33,435 nucleotides of DNA from contig NMRA01000230.1 of assembly GCA_002633005.1 (NCBI GenBank), positions 288,823 to 322,257 of the forward strand. The letters run 5' to 3'. The translations under genes were made by a program, and so were the position numbers. The stretch's first letter is position 1. Every line of letters begins with the position of its first letter. The DNA is from Phoronis australis (lineage: Eukaryota > Phoronida > Phoronidae). The notes under the pieces were generated by a model, which did no database searches, was not told the DNA's origin, and worked only from the letters and a program-made list of their open reading frames with translations. This document shows positions 31,401 to 33,435 of this stretch, one piece after another.

Positions 31401-31457
31401 ATGTCAAACTGACAGTGCGTACCGTTGAAACCCGTATCTGTACAGTTACACACATAC
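1..31457 (-). CDS. crb: Crumbs-like EGF/LamG transmembrane protein, 16 exons, partial at both ends
   Basis: This is the whole-gene span; individual exons are listed separately. Joining the exons gives 1482 complete residues: about 23 EGF-type repeats and three laminin-G domains, in the order EGF1-6, LamG1, EGF7, LamG2, EGF8-9, LamG3, EGF10-23, then a juxtamembrane stretch and the first residues of a hydrophobic segment. Every internal boundary has an AG acceptor and GT donor, and the phases agree across all 15 junctions. Alternating LamG and EGF domains followed by EGF repeats and a membrane anchor is the Crumbs layout. Eyes shut (EYS) also alternates LamG and EGF, but its LamG domains are C-terminal and it has no membrane anchor. 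Crumbs acts at the apical membrane in cell polarity; that role is family knowledge. The first exons with the primary signal peptide and the cytoplasmic tail are outside the window. The assignment would be settled by the tail ending in a PDZ-binding motif. Confidence 0.82.
59..714. other. Intron e15-e16 with an interspersed repeat
   Basis: 656 bp with no exon. Bases about 185-405 match about 19515-19720 (same orientation), sharing blocks such as TTTTTGTGTTG and GTTTTTGCATG, then a purine-rich A/G tract ending in CAAGCCCT. Open frames here on the minus strand come from that repeat and are not genes. Confidence 0.65.
715..986 (-). CDS. crb: Exon e15: EGF22 and EGF23, last EGF repeats
   Basis: 272 bp, phase 1 to phase 0, residues 1373-1463. 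The acceptor is TGTCTCTGCAG and the donor CTC|GTAAGT. It closes EGF21 (YNGTNC). EGF22 follows (DEDEC, CKNGGTC, SFNCKC, FGATC). EGF23 reads PC, GFC, NGGTC, a long C3-C4 loop (about 15 residues, TLNDALEEV), CKC and GPMC. QKL then leads into e16. The phase change to 0 marks the switch from EGF exons to the membrane exon. Confidence 0.9.
987..1735. repeat. Intron e14-e15 with an (AT)n microsatellite
   Basis: 749-bp intron. Bases about 1361-1464 are an AT/ATAC dinucleotide array with a few C and G interruptions (ACATATACATAT, TATGTATATA). Nothing else is recognised. The open frames across it are low-complexity Ile/Tyr strings. Confidence 0.85.
1736..1963 (-). CDS. crb: Exon e14: end of EGF19, EGF20, EGF21
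   Basis: 228 bp, 76 codons, phase 1 at both ends (residues 1297-1372). The acceptor is TTTCTGTCCTTCAG and the donor CACAG|GTAGGT. GWTGVNC closes EGF19. EGF20 (DDVREC to TDANC) and EGF21 (TEIDEC, VHGKC, YYECNC) follow, and GTG is completed by YNGTNC in e15. Several sequons (NCT, NCS) are present. Two repeats sit in one exon, so an intron may have been lost. Confidence 0.9.
2425..2636. repeat. 36-bp minisatellite, about 6 copies
   Basis: Copies begin at 2425, 2461, 2497, 2533, 2569 and 2605. The unit starts GGCTGTTATTTATTATCCCA and continues TGATGGCAACAAAT. Copies are nearly identical, differing mainly at AATTG versus AATGG. As 36 is divisible by three, all frames stay open on both strands, which explains the repetitive open frames. 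It lies in the e13-e14 intron (1964-3067), where nothing else is recognised. Confidence 0.95.
3068..3178 (-). CDS. crb: Exon e13: end of EGF18, EGF19
   Basis: 111 bp, 37 codons, phase 1 at both ends (residues 1260-1296). The acceptor is GTTCTTTGCAG and the donor ACTG|GTAAGT. GDRC closes EGF18. EGF19 reads GAC, DGPC, SGIC and then a longer loop ([11 protein letters not shown]) before CKC. It resembles EGF14 in having DGPC and an extended C3-C4 loop without a calcium motif, hinting at a repeat-block duplication. It is closed by GWTGVNC of e14. Confidence 0.88.
3540..3880. mobile_element. Possible foldback/MITE-like repeat, copy 1
   Basis: Within the e12-e13 intron. The segment about 3555-3620 (CCTCAGAATTTG, then GACAACCTGGTAAAAAT, then CCCAGTTGCC) matches about 13415-13480 (CCTCAGATTGTG, GGCGACCTAGGAAAAAC, CAAGTCGCC). 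The right part (about 3850-3870, TCAATTTGGCGACCTGGG) resembles the right part of the second copy. Boundaries are approximate and no coding capacity is seen. Confidence 0.45.
4138..4380 (-). repeat. Tandem copies of the 3' end of exon e12 plus intron
   Basis: A unit of about 105-112 bp is repeated. The true exon end with its donor (about 4396-4445) recurs at about 4190-4237 and 4296-4343. The intervening element, including CACCTGTCAATCA (starts 4138, 4250, 4355), is repeated with it. The copy at 4190 still reads WECSCP, then RYFL, and keeps a GT at the donor. The copy at 4296 has a stop in that frame but a good donor (TTG|GTGAGA). The copies are in the intron and are read here as pseudo-exon fragments. 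Confidence 0.8.
4401..4631 (-). CDS. crb: Exon e12: EGF17, most of EGF18
   Basis: 231 bp, 77 codons, phase 1 at both ends (residues 1183-1259). The acceptor is TTTCCTTCCGCAG and the donor TTAG|GTAAGG. EGF17 is calcium-binding (QDVNEC) with a longer C2-C3 loop, ending GYEGRNC. EGF18 is the compact repeat ANC, GNC, SGTC, WECSC, finished by GDRC of e13. Two degenerate copies of its last ~45 bp, with the donor region, follow in the intron (4180-4380). Confidence 0.9.
4632..6701. other. Intron e11-e12, 2.07 kb
   Basis: No exon, RNA gene or clear repeat is recognised. The minus-strand open frames between 5178 and 5883 are short, have no domain pattern and lack splice context. Confidence 0.6.
6702..6830 (-). 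CDS. crb: Exon e11: end of EGF15, EGF16
   Basis: 129 bp, 43 codons, phase 1 at both ends (residues 1140-1182). The acceptor is CTCGTCATAG and the donor GAGG|GTGAGT. GWEGHNC closes EGF15. EGF16 is a standard calcium-binding repeat ([24 protein letters not shown]) ending GTGYEG, closed by VNC of e12. The exon is symmetrical and matches one repeat, so it could be gained, lost or skipped without a frame change. Confidence 0.9.
7289..7399 (-). CDS. crb: Exon e10: end of EGF14, EGF15
   Basis: 111 bp, 37 codons, phase 1 at both ends (residues 1103-1139). The acceptor is TTTCTCTTGTAG and the donor GCAG|GTATGT. It finishes EGF14 (FTDFNC) and carries calcium-binding EGF15 (TNIDDC, then SPCLHGQC, then [10 protein letters not shown]). 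The C2-C3 loop is one to two residues shorter than in neighbouring repeats, as in EGF21. Closure comes from e11 (GWEGHNC). Confidence 0.88.
7744..8162. mobile_element. MITE-like element with inverted repeats and flanking TA
   Basis: The left end reads TACCAGGATTATCCGTAGAT from 7744. The reverse complement of the right end (8140-8162) reads TACCGGGATTTTCCGTAGAT. The match continues weakly inward (CCCATAGATG versus CACCCGATG), with GTGTATTCGG and GTGTTTATTCGG repeats near both ends. The TA at each end would fit a TA target-site duplication of the Tc1/mariner type. At about 420 bp with no transposase it is non-autonomous. It sits in the e9-e10 intron (7400-8838). Confidence 0.65.
8839..8992 (-). 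CDS. crb: Exon e9: end of EGF13, most of EGF14
   Basis: 154 bp, phase 0 to phase 1, residues 1052-1102. The acceptor is TTGTCCATAG and the donor GCGG|GTGAGT. It begins LPFKCLC, giving cysteines 4 and 5 of EGF13, and GYRC closes the repeat. EGF14 starts IDYC, DGPC, EATC and has an extended C3-C4 loop ([12 protein letters not shown]) before CTCKAG. e10 adds FTDFNC to finish it. EGF13 and EGF14 are the least canonical repeats of the tail and lack the usual D-I-D-E-C calcium motif. Confidence 0.85.
8993..9493. other. Intron e8-e9, 501 bp, with one ambiguous base
   Basis: No gene or repeat is recognised. Position 9407 is n, an assembly or sequencing ambiguity; it does not touch an exon. Confidence 0.7.
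9494..9574 (-). CDS. crb: Exon e8: first half of EGF13 (81-bp mini-exon)
   Basis: 81 bp, exactly 27 codons, phase 0 at both ends (residues 1025-1051). The acceptor is CACCATTACAG and the donor GAT|GTAAGT. It encodes ETC, then KQC, then GGTC, the first three cysteines of EGF13, and ends VVNKGD. The rest of the repeat is in e9. It is too short to show as an open reading frame. It is supported by splice sites, phase and the cysteine pattern joined across e7-e8-e9. Skipping it would keep frame but break the repeat. Confidence 0.85.
9725..10305. mobile_element. Foldback element enclosing a minisatellite
   Basis: Bases 9748-9781 (GAACTCAAAATCGAACTTGA, then AGAATAATTTT) are inverted at about 10269-10301 (AAAATTATACTTTCAAGTTC, then GATTTTGAGTAC). 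Similarity extends outward on both sides to about 9725 and 10325. Inside, CCTAGTTTGCAC (9856-9867) and its exact complement GTGCAAACTAGG (9951-9962) form a second inverted pair. The 20-bp array starts where that second arm ends. No coding capacity. It lies in the e7-e8 intron. Confidence 0.6.
9961..10200. repeat. 20-bp minisatellite, 12 copies, two variants
   Basis: Twelve exact 20-bp units: variant A, GGTGTAGATATTCACCACTA, and variant B, with ACAC in place of ATAT. The order is A B A B B A B A B A B B. The unit junction CACCACTAGGTG is a short inverted repeat. Units abut with no spacers, so this is not a CRISPR array. Confidence 0.95.
10371..10538. repeat. 42-bp degenerate tandem repeat, 4 copies
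   Basis: Copies start at 10371, 10413, 10455 and 10497. The shared core is AGTTTGTCATAGCCAGA, then CATGTTGAAGGCA. Copies differ by several substitutions. It lies just beyond the foldback element. Because the period is a multiple of three, a 77-residue minus-strand frame remains open through it; I see no domain in it. Confidence 0.85.
10540..11504. other. Remainder of intron e7-e8
   Basis: No exon, RNA gene or clear repeat is recognised in this stretch. Confidence 0.6.
11505..11631 (-). CDS. crb: Exon e7: EGF12
   Basis: 127 bp, residues 982-1024, phase 2 to phase 0. The acceptor is TTCTTTACAG. The first codon (AG|G, Arg) and the following Cys complete EGF11 of e6. EGF12 starts TNIDDC and ends TGKNC, with the calcium-binding pattern and the C3-C4 region [12 protein letters not shown] and NYT are sequons. 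The donor is GAT|GTATGT. It is the first exon after the 11.8-kb intron and the acceptor for the candidate alternative first exon. Confidence 0.9.
11738..11803. repeat. Partial copy of the short palindromic element at 32825
   Basis: It reads GGGTTCCGCATTTTGAGAAC, then CAGTTTAATGTCTGTTACTCAG, matching 32826-32880 with few changes. The right arm is only partly kept (CAGTTCTC). Confidence 0.6.
11853..12171. repeat. 162-bp tandem duplication with GAT/GAC-rich core
   Basis: CTTGGCGAAATTAAC occurs at 11853 and 12015, and the copies run in parallel through GATGACGA-rich triplets to a shared TGGCTACAGTCT/AGGCTACAGTCT end. On the plus strand the first copy reads as a short acidic peptide (ATG near 11830, stop after KK at about 11943, roughly 37 codons), which I do not consider a gene. 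Confidence 0.75.
12637..12795. repeat. 53-bp tandem repeat, 3 copies
   Basis: Copies start at 12637, 12690 and 12743. The unit begins TTACTACCGGCATATACCTT and continues AAGTTTGGAATTCATTTTCT with a GGTGGTTTGGA end. Copies are over 90% alike by eye. Confidence 0.9.
13391..13995. mobile_element. Possible foldback/MITE-like repeat, copy 2
   Basis: The left end ATTTGGTGACCTGCAGGTCA (13391) is inverted near 13963-13985, where the complement reads ATTTGGCGACCTGGCAGACA. Its interior near 13415-13480 matches the copy near 3555-3620. Open frames inside on both strands look spurious. An ACGC/CACA-rich patch (about 13320-13370) flanks it. Confidence 0.5.
14398..14535. repeat. 23-bp minisatellite, 6 exact copies
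   Basis: The unit is AGTAGAGGGAGCTGCACTCC followed by ATC, repeated six times with no mismatch seen, then a truncated AGTAG. The lack of divergence suggests recent expansion or homogenisation. Confidence 0.95.
14929..14996 (-). CDS. Candidate alternative first exon encoding a signal peptide
   Basis: The ATG at 14996-14994 has an A at -3 and a G at +4. It starts [18 protein letters not shown], followed by APAC: a short N-region, a hydrophobic core and an A-x-A cleavage motif, a textbook signal peptide. After 22 codons plus two bases comes CATGCAG|GTGAGA, a strong donor in phase 2. The next exon in this direction, e7, starts in the complementary phase (AG|G TGC), so splicing would give [13 protein letters not shown]. 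The product would begin with EGF12. The frame is also open upstream of the ATG as far as 15491, so the 5' limit is not defined. No TATA box is seen. This is an inference from sequence only. Confidence 0.5.
15282..15396. repeat. 30-bp tandem repeat, about 3.8 copies
   Basis: Copies begin at 15282, 15312 and 15342, followed by a shortened 24-bp copy. The unit is GACATCGGTGTCCATACATC then TGGTCACACA. On the minus strand it encodes the repetitive Cys-rich part of an open frame (15491-14925) that runs on into the candidate signal-peptide exon. Confidence 0.85.
18208..18229 (+). repeat. A22 homopolymer run
   Basis: 22 consecutive A, preceded by CCAAAAT. It could be a retroposon tail, but no convincing retroposed body or target-site duplication is recognised next to it. 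Confidence 0.8.
19281..19991. mobile_element. Long inverted-repeat (foldback) element, about 711 bp
   Basis: Two arms of about 190 bp face each other: 19281-19469 and 19802-19991. Shared blocks include GGAGTGAAT at the outer ends, TTTCAACT.GACTTACTTGA, ACTGTGTCAGGGTATG, GTGTTGCGCGACACCTGA and GACGAGATCTTG. The left arm runs on the plus strand and the right arm is its complement. The spacer contains the repeat shared with about 185-405. No protein is encoded. Confidence 0.75.
19515..19720. repeat. Interspersed repeat, second copy (inside the foldback)
   Basis: It aligns with about 185-405 in the same orientation: TGTTTCA-type lead, TTTTTTGTGTTGCAAAATGT, ATGTTTTTGCATGA, an A/G-rich tract and a terminal CAAGCCCT. 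Identity is roughly 65-75% by eye. Confidence 0.65.
21410..21490 (+). mobile_element. tRNA-derived SINE head
   Basis: It has a perfect A box, TGGCTCAGTGG (21425-21435), and a perfect B box, GGTTCGAATCC (21468-21478), at tRNA spacing. The D stem (GCTC/GAGC) and T stem form, but the anticodon arm is degenerate, so it is not a working tRNA. The downstream end of the element is not clear. Confidence 0.6.
22441..22575. repeat. Dispersed repeat, copy 1
   Basis: It matches about 31120-31265 in the same orientation. Shared blocks are CAGGT.A.ATTTCATTT, AATAACT.TTCC.GGAAAA.TT and TATGGC(A/G)TAGCTATTA, then A.CATTTGC. Identity is about 65-70% by eye. No coding function. Confidence 0.5.
23023..23321. 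repeat. 41-bp tandem repeat, about 7 copies
   Basis: Copies start at 23023, 23064, 23105 and so on. The unit begins CATCAAATGATGAGATGT and continues AAACACATGTAACATGC with a GGCA end. Later copies are more diverged. CATCA..TGATG is a short inverted repeat in each unit. The array ends about 145 bp before the e6 donor. Confidence 0.9.
23466..24246 (-). CDS. crb: Exon e6: LamG3, EGF10, EGF11
   Basis: 781 bp, phase 1 to phase 2, residues 722-981. LamG3 (about 723-906) has [37 protein letters not shown] and [12 protein letters not shown], and closes with cysteine 906 of the sequence LCRGDPVC. That sequence places an RGD tripeptide between two cysteines. EGF10 (about 912-945, WEKC to GTLC) and calcium-binding EGF11 (NIDEC at about 948-952) follow. 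EGF11 lacks only its last cysteine, which e7 supplies (GFTGW then RC). The donor is TGGAG|GTAAGT. The next exon lies 11.8 kb away, yet phase and domain both match. Confidence 0.92.
24247..24849. other. Intron e5-e6, 603 bp
   Basis: No gene or repeat is recognised. A 109-residue minus-strand frame overlaps the e6 boundary and is an out-of-frame shadow of that exon. Confidence 0.7.
24850..24962 (-). CDS. crb: Exon e5: end of EGF8, EGF9
   Basis: 113 bp, residues 684-721. It opens in phase 2 after CTTTGTCAG; the split codon AG|T gives Ser. [12 protein letters not shown] then completes EGF8. EGF9 has C-x4-C-x5-C-x8-C (CMSVTC, then PGNATC, then NDLSDGYEC) and runs straight into LamG3, without the last two cysteines of a normal EGF. 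The fourth cysteine codon is itself split by the next intron (T|GC). Donor: GAAT|GTGAGT, phase 1. Confidence 0.85.
24963..26494. other. Intron e4-e5, 1.5 kb
   Basis: AT-rich. A 20-bp direct duplication (ACAACACACAATAACGAATA at 24992 and 25026) is the only structure seen. Confidence 0.65.
26495..27140 (-). CDS. crb: Exon e4: LamG2 and start of EGF8
   Basis: 646 bp, phase 1 to phase 2, residues 469-683. The acceptor is TTGTCTTTTAG and the donor TTTCAG|GTAGAA. LamG2 spans about 473-632, with recognisable strands ([54 protein letters not shown]). Unlike LamG1 and LamG3 it contains no cysteine, so the usual C-terminal disulfide is missing. A run of four arginines (607-610) sits in a loop before NPAIF. 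A Thr-rich linker (about 637-651) follows. EGF8 begins CPLQPC and is completed in e5. Confidence 0.88.
27348..27419 (+). mobile_element. tRNA-like sequence, probably a pseudogene or SINE head
   Basis: 72 nt can be folded as a tRNA: 6 of 7 acceptor pairs, 3 of 4 D-stem pairs, a 5-bp anticodon stem (CTGGA/TCTAG) around loop CCGACAA (anticodon position GAC), and 3 of 5 T-stem pairs. The A box is near-consensus (TAGCTCAGTTG, 27355-27365) and the B box perfect (GGTTCGATTCC, 27399-27409). The C at position 33 and the mismatches argue against a functional tRNA. It lies in the e3-e4 intron. Confidence 0.5.
27653..28735 (-). CDS. crb: Exon e3: EGF4-6, LamG1, EGF7
   Basis: At 1083 bp this is the largest exon, phase 1 at both ends (residues 108-468). 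It finishes EGF3 and encodes two calcium-binding EGFs (DIDEC at about 114-118 and NIDEC at about 152-156). A third EGF (about 198-241) has a longer C3-C4 loop. LamG1 (about 244-429) shows the beta-strand pattern [25 protein letters not shown] and FIGCLRD, and closes with a TEGC cysteine. EGF7 (about 435-466) follows. Several NSS, NCS and NVT sequons are present. The acceptor TTTGTCAG and donor ATG|GTGAGT are clear. Five domains share one exon, unlike the single-EGF exons downstream, which suggests intron loss in this part. The frame stays open upstream into a possible signal peptide (see 28736-28802). Confidence 0.92.
28736..28802 (-). CDS. Possible alternative start with signal peptide, in frame with e3
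   Basis: The e3 reading frame continues upstream through the acceptor to an ATG at 28802 with a favourable context (AAAATGG). The added 22 residues begin MAAEIS and run into a hydrophobic stretch ([17 protein letters not shown]) that would serve as a signal peptide before VNCQ. A TATATA box lies 63 bp further upstream. If used, this is a first exon continuous with e3 and skips e1-e2. Caution: the hydrophobic core partly overlaps the pyrimidine tract of the e3 acceptor, which naturally encodes Leu, Ser and Phe, so coincidence is a real possibility. Confidence 0.4.
28865..28871 (-). promoter_or_regulatory. TATA-like box upstream of the internal ATG
   Basis: The minus strand reads GAATATATAGC here. 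A TSS about 30 bp downstream would fall near 28840, leaving a roughly 38-nt 5' UTR before the ATG at 28802. A palindromic CRE/AP-1-like site, TGATGTCATCA, sits at 28929-28939, some 60 bp further upstream. In AT-rich DNA such boxes are common by chance, so this only supports the internal-start idea in combination. Confidence 0.3.
29331..29477. repeat. Degenerate AAT/AAC trinucleotide microsatellite
   Basis: Imperfect runs of AAT and AAC with GAT and AGT variants (AATAATGATAATGATAATAT, AATAATAATAATAACC). It lies in the e2-e3 intron (28736-29935), which otherwise holds only the candidate internal promoter near e3. Confidence 0.85.
29936..30143 (-). CDS. crb: Exon e2: end of EGF2, EGF3
   Basis: 208 bp, residues 39-107 plus the first base of 108. 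The acceptor is TTTCACTGCAG and the donor ACAG|GTAAAT; it runs from phase 0 to phase 1. It completes EGF2 (GYEGTQC) and carries most of EGF3, which starts DINEC. EGF3 has an unusually long insertion of about 26 residues between its third and fourth cysteines, including NMT and NAS N-glycosylation sequons. It ends in CAPGFTG, which continues smoothly into VNC at the start of e3. That fit is the main evidence that e3 is used as an internal exon. Confidence 0.87.
31120..31265. repeat. Dispersed repeat, copy 2
   Basis: This is the partner of 22441-22575 described above. It lies in the e1-e2 intron (30144-31342), where nothing else is recognised. Confidence 0.5.
31343..31457 (-). CDS. crb: Exon e1: end of EGF1, start of EGF2
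   Basis: 115 bp, residues 1-38. It opens after a TTTACCAG acceptor with one base completing a split codon (phase 2), so another exon must lie upstream beyond the window. It encodes the last three cysteines of one EGF (the CNC pair, then GFNGTHC). A calcium-binding type EGF follows, starting DIDDC, with its first three cysteines, and stops after TDRVK. The donor is AAG|GTAAGT in phase 0. EGF2 is completed in e2, which begins GFNCTC. No further EGF exon is visible between 31458 and the right edge. Confidence 0.85.
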
Positions 31458-33435
31458 CTGGTAAAAAATCACACAACATTTTGGTACCAGGCCTAGACAT
31501 GAAGTATCAGGCAGGCATGGCCTGAATCAAGAACGATCTATGAGATGCGAGGTTAGTCTCTGCCAGAATAACATTGCAGGCTACTTTTGGTGACCGATAG
31601 CTCCGCATAATTGTGATTTACATGAAAAAATATCATAAAGCATAAATCTCTGTTGGTCTATTGAACAAATGCTGAATTTTAACTTTTGAAGAGTGGGAAG
31701 AACATGCATTGTCCAGAGACAAGGGAGAAAACTTCATCTTTGAGTGTGGCAAGTCCTGGAAATTCATCTACAGCACTGCGACCATTTTTCAACTGCATTG
31801 TCGGATGGTTGGCCGCTTGTAAACATCGCAGACAACTTGGCGACGTGCAAACAATATGTAGAAAAACAATCCTAGTCATTTGAGTGCACAAGCACTGAAA
31901 GCACATGGTTTTGGTGCGAGTACAACTGAAATACCGTTATACAAACTTACGGTAACACATTGAAAGTCAGCCTCCAACCGCATCGCAACAAAACTTGGAA
32001 TTGGCAAATCTTCTACACGAAAGATTCTAGAGACAAGCGCAATCAGATCACACTGAAGTTACCAAACTGTCACTTAAAACCAGACTGCACGTCCCCAAGT
32101 TATCTGTGATGTCACCGGATGTTCATGAGCCAACAGTGGTCCCACAATGCATTTGATGAAGGACATCAGCACCGTGGATGAAATTCCAACCATTCAGACG
32201 AAATGAGACGGCATGACCAGGAAAATCAATACAAATGGGATTTCAAGCCCAATACACCAACAGTGGTGTTGGCATAGACGCCACTTTTAATATGTGCTTA
32301 GAGCAGGGGAGATTAATCAGCAATTTAAGTGTTGAGTAATATCGCAGACCACCTGTTGAGACAGATGACTTGCTTGTGAAGTAAAACTTTTTGCTCTCCT
32401 GACAAATGAGATTAAGTGCAAACAAAAGGTAAGCTGATTTCACTCGGTAATGTAAAATAACTCAAGAAAGCGTTCAAGAATTGTCCGTTTCAAAATCATA
32501 ATTGATATTTTATCAGTCCACGTAAGTGATACTAATGTTAGCCATAACAAATCTAAAGCGATGTACTACATGAACATGCCCACTCCATGCTCTTATACTA
32601 TCAAGTCACCGTAACTTAACACAGCACAATCACGATCAGGGCATGTAAACAATTGCAAGGAAGCACCTATAAATTCCAGTTACGACCCTGCAAATCTCAG
32701 TTGCAGACCAGCAGACACAGAAACACGTGGTACAAATCCCAGCTGGAAATGTTCCGCACCTGACGACTAAACTCCATTCCTGGTGACGAGATTCTACGCC
32801 CGCAATGAGGGCAAGTCACATACAGGGGTCCTGCATTTTGAGAACCAGTTTTGATGCCTGTTATTCAGTGGGAAAAAATGGTTCTCAAAAGGTGAGACCC
32901 CTAAAAATGACTATTACGGGGACAGTTCTCACAGAGAAATCTGGCTCCCCGGACCTAGAGTTTGGTCACCGTATATGCAGCTTTTTTAGCCTATGTGTGG
33001 CACAATGGAGCGCAAATTAGGGAACTCTACTCAACGTATTTTGTGTCTACTAATCCAAAACTGTACTTTAGATGACTAGTTAGAATTTGGACGAATCATG
33101 TCTAGCCCTTGATGATGCCATGATAAAAGTCATTCAGAATCAAACAAGAGCAACGCGGAGCGTTGAAATGCGCCCACAATTGCACCGCATACGGTATCCT
33201 TCTAGGGTTGTTTATTGGTACCATAAAGTGGCCAGTAGAGGGCATACTTTGCAAAATGGAAAGGCATGGTCATTGTCTCCTCAATAGGCTAGGGGCAAAA
33301 TGTGAGTAATCTTCATAATACAAGCACATCCTATACACCAGTTGCTTAAAGCACCACAGAAACATAGAATTAAAAACAAATTTACCAACATACGAGATTA
33401 GCACAGCATTAGAATGCCAGAAACAAATTTCTACT
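31458..33435. other. Intron upstream of e1
   Basis: No further EGF exon, start codon with signal peptide or promoter is recognised up to the right edge, so the 5' part of the gene is beyond the window. The small palindromic element at 32825 is the only structure seen. Confidence 0.65.
32825..32901. mobile_element. 77-bp palindromic (MITE-like) element
   Basis: The left arm GGGGTCCTGCATTTTGAGAA (through CCA at 32847) pairs with the right arm 32879-32901, TGGTTCTCAAAAGGTGAGAC then CCC. 18 of 23 positions are complementary and the loop is about 31 bp. A related partial copy is at 11738. Confidence 0.65.

Noticed and set aside
31679-31906. Overlapping 75- and 65-residue frames on opposite strands
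   Set aside because: No EGF pattern or splice context; probably repeat-derived or chance.

Overview
The window is eukaryotic genomic DNA holding most of one large gene on the minus strand. The gene encodes a Crumbs-type (Crb) transmembrane protein. The evidence is a series of GT-AG-bounded exons carrying EGF and calcium-binding EGF repeats, the order LamG-EGF-LamG-EGF-LamG-EGF, and a long tail of EGF repeats ending in what looks like the start of a transmembrane segment. Introns are many and mostly 0.4-2 kb, with one of 11.8 kb, and they are full of minisatellites, foldback elements and tRNA-derived repeats. Single-EGF exons bounded by phase-1 introns, an AT-rich background and this repeat content suggest a non-vertebrate metazoan. 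An invertebrate deuterostome such as amphioxus is my best guess, but the species is inferred and not shown.

Layout, read along the gene from high to low coordinates. 33435-31458: intron or upstream DNA; the true 5' end and its signal peptide lie beyond the window. 31457-29936: exons e1-e2 (EGF). 28735-27653: e3, a 1083-bp exon with three EGFs, LamG1 and another EGF. 27140-26495: e4 (LamG2). 24962-24850: e5 (EGF). 24246-23466: e6 (LamG3 and two EGFs). 23465-11632: the 11.8-kb intron. 11631-715: e7-e15, with twelve EGF repeats. 58-1: e16, the start of the membrane segment. The cytoplasmic tail lies off the left edge. All 16 exons join in a consistent reading frame (checked phase by phase), giving 1482 complete residues in the window. 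Residue numbers below count from the first whole codon of e1.

Crumbs proteins are apical membrane proteins that control epithelial polarity and, in many animals, photoreceptor structure. The extracellular part is shown here; the FERM/PDZ-binding tail is not in the window.

The most interesting observation is a small candidate first exon (14996-14929) in the 11.8-kb intron. It has a good translation start, encodes a near-ideal signal peptide, and ends at a strong splice donor in exactly the phase needed to join e7. If used, it would make a short Crumbs with 11 complete EGF repeats plus the first-exon-completed EGF12 region and the membrane segment, but no LamG domains. A second possible internal start, with a TATA-like box, reads directly into e3. 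Other points are tandem copies of the 3' tail of exon e12, an RGD between cysteines at the end of LamG3, a four-arginine motif in a LamG2 that has no cysteines, and several foldback or MITE-like elements. No other protein-coding gene is convincingly supported on either strand.
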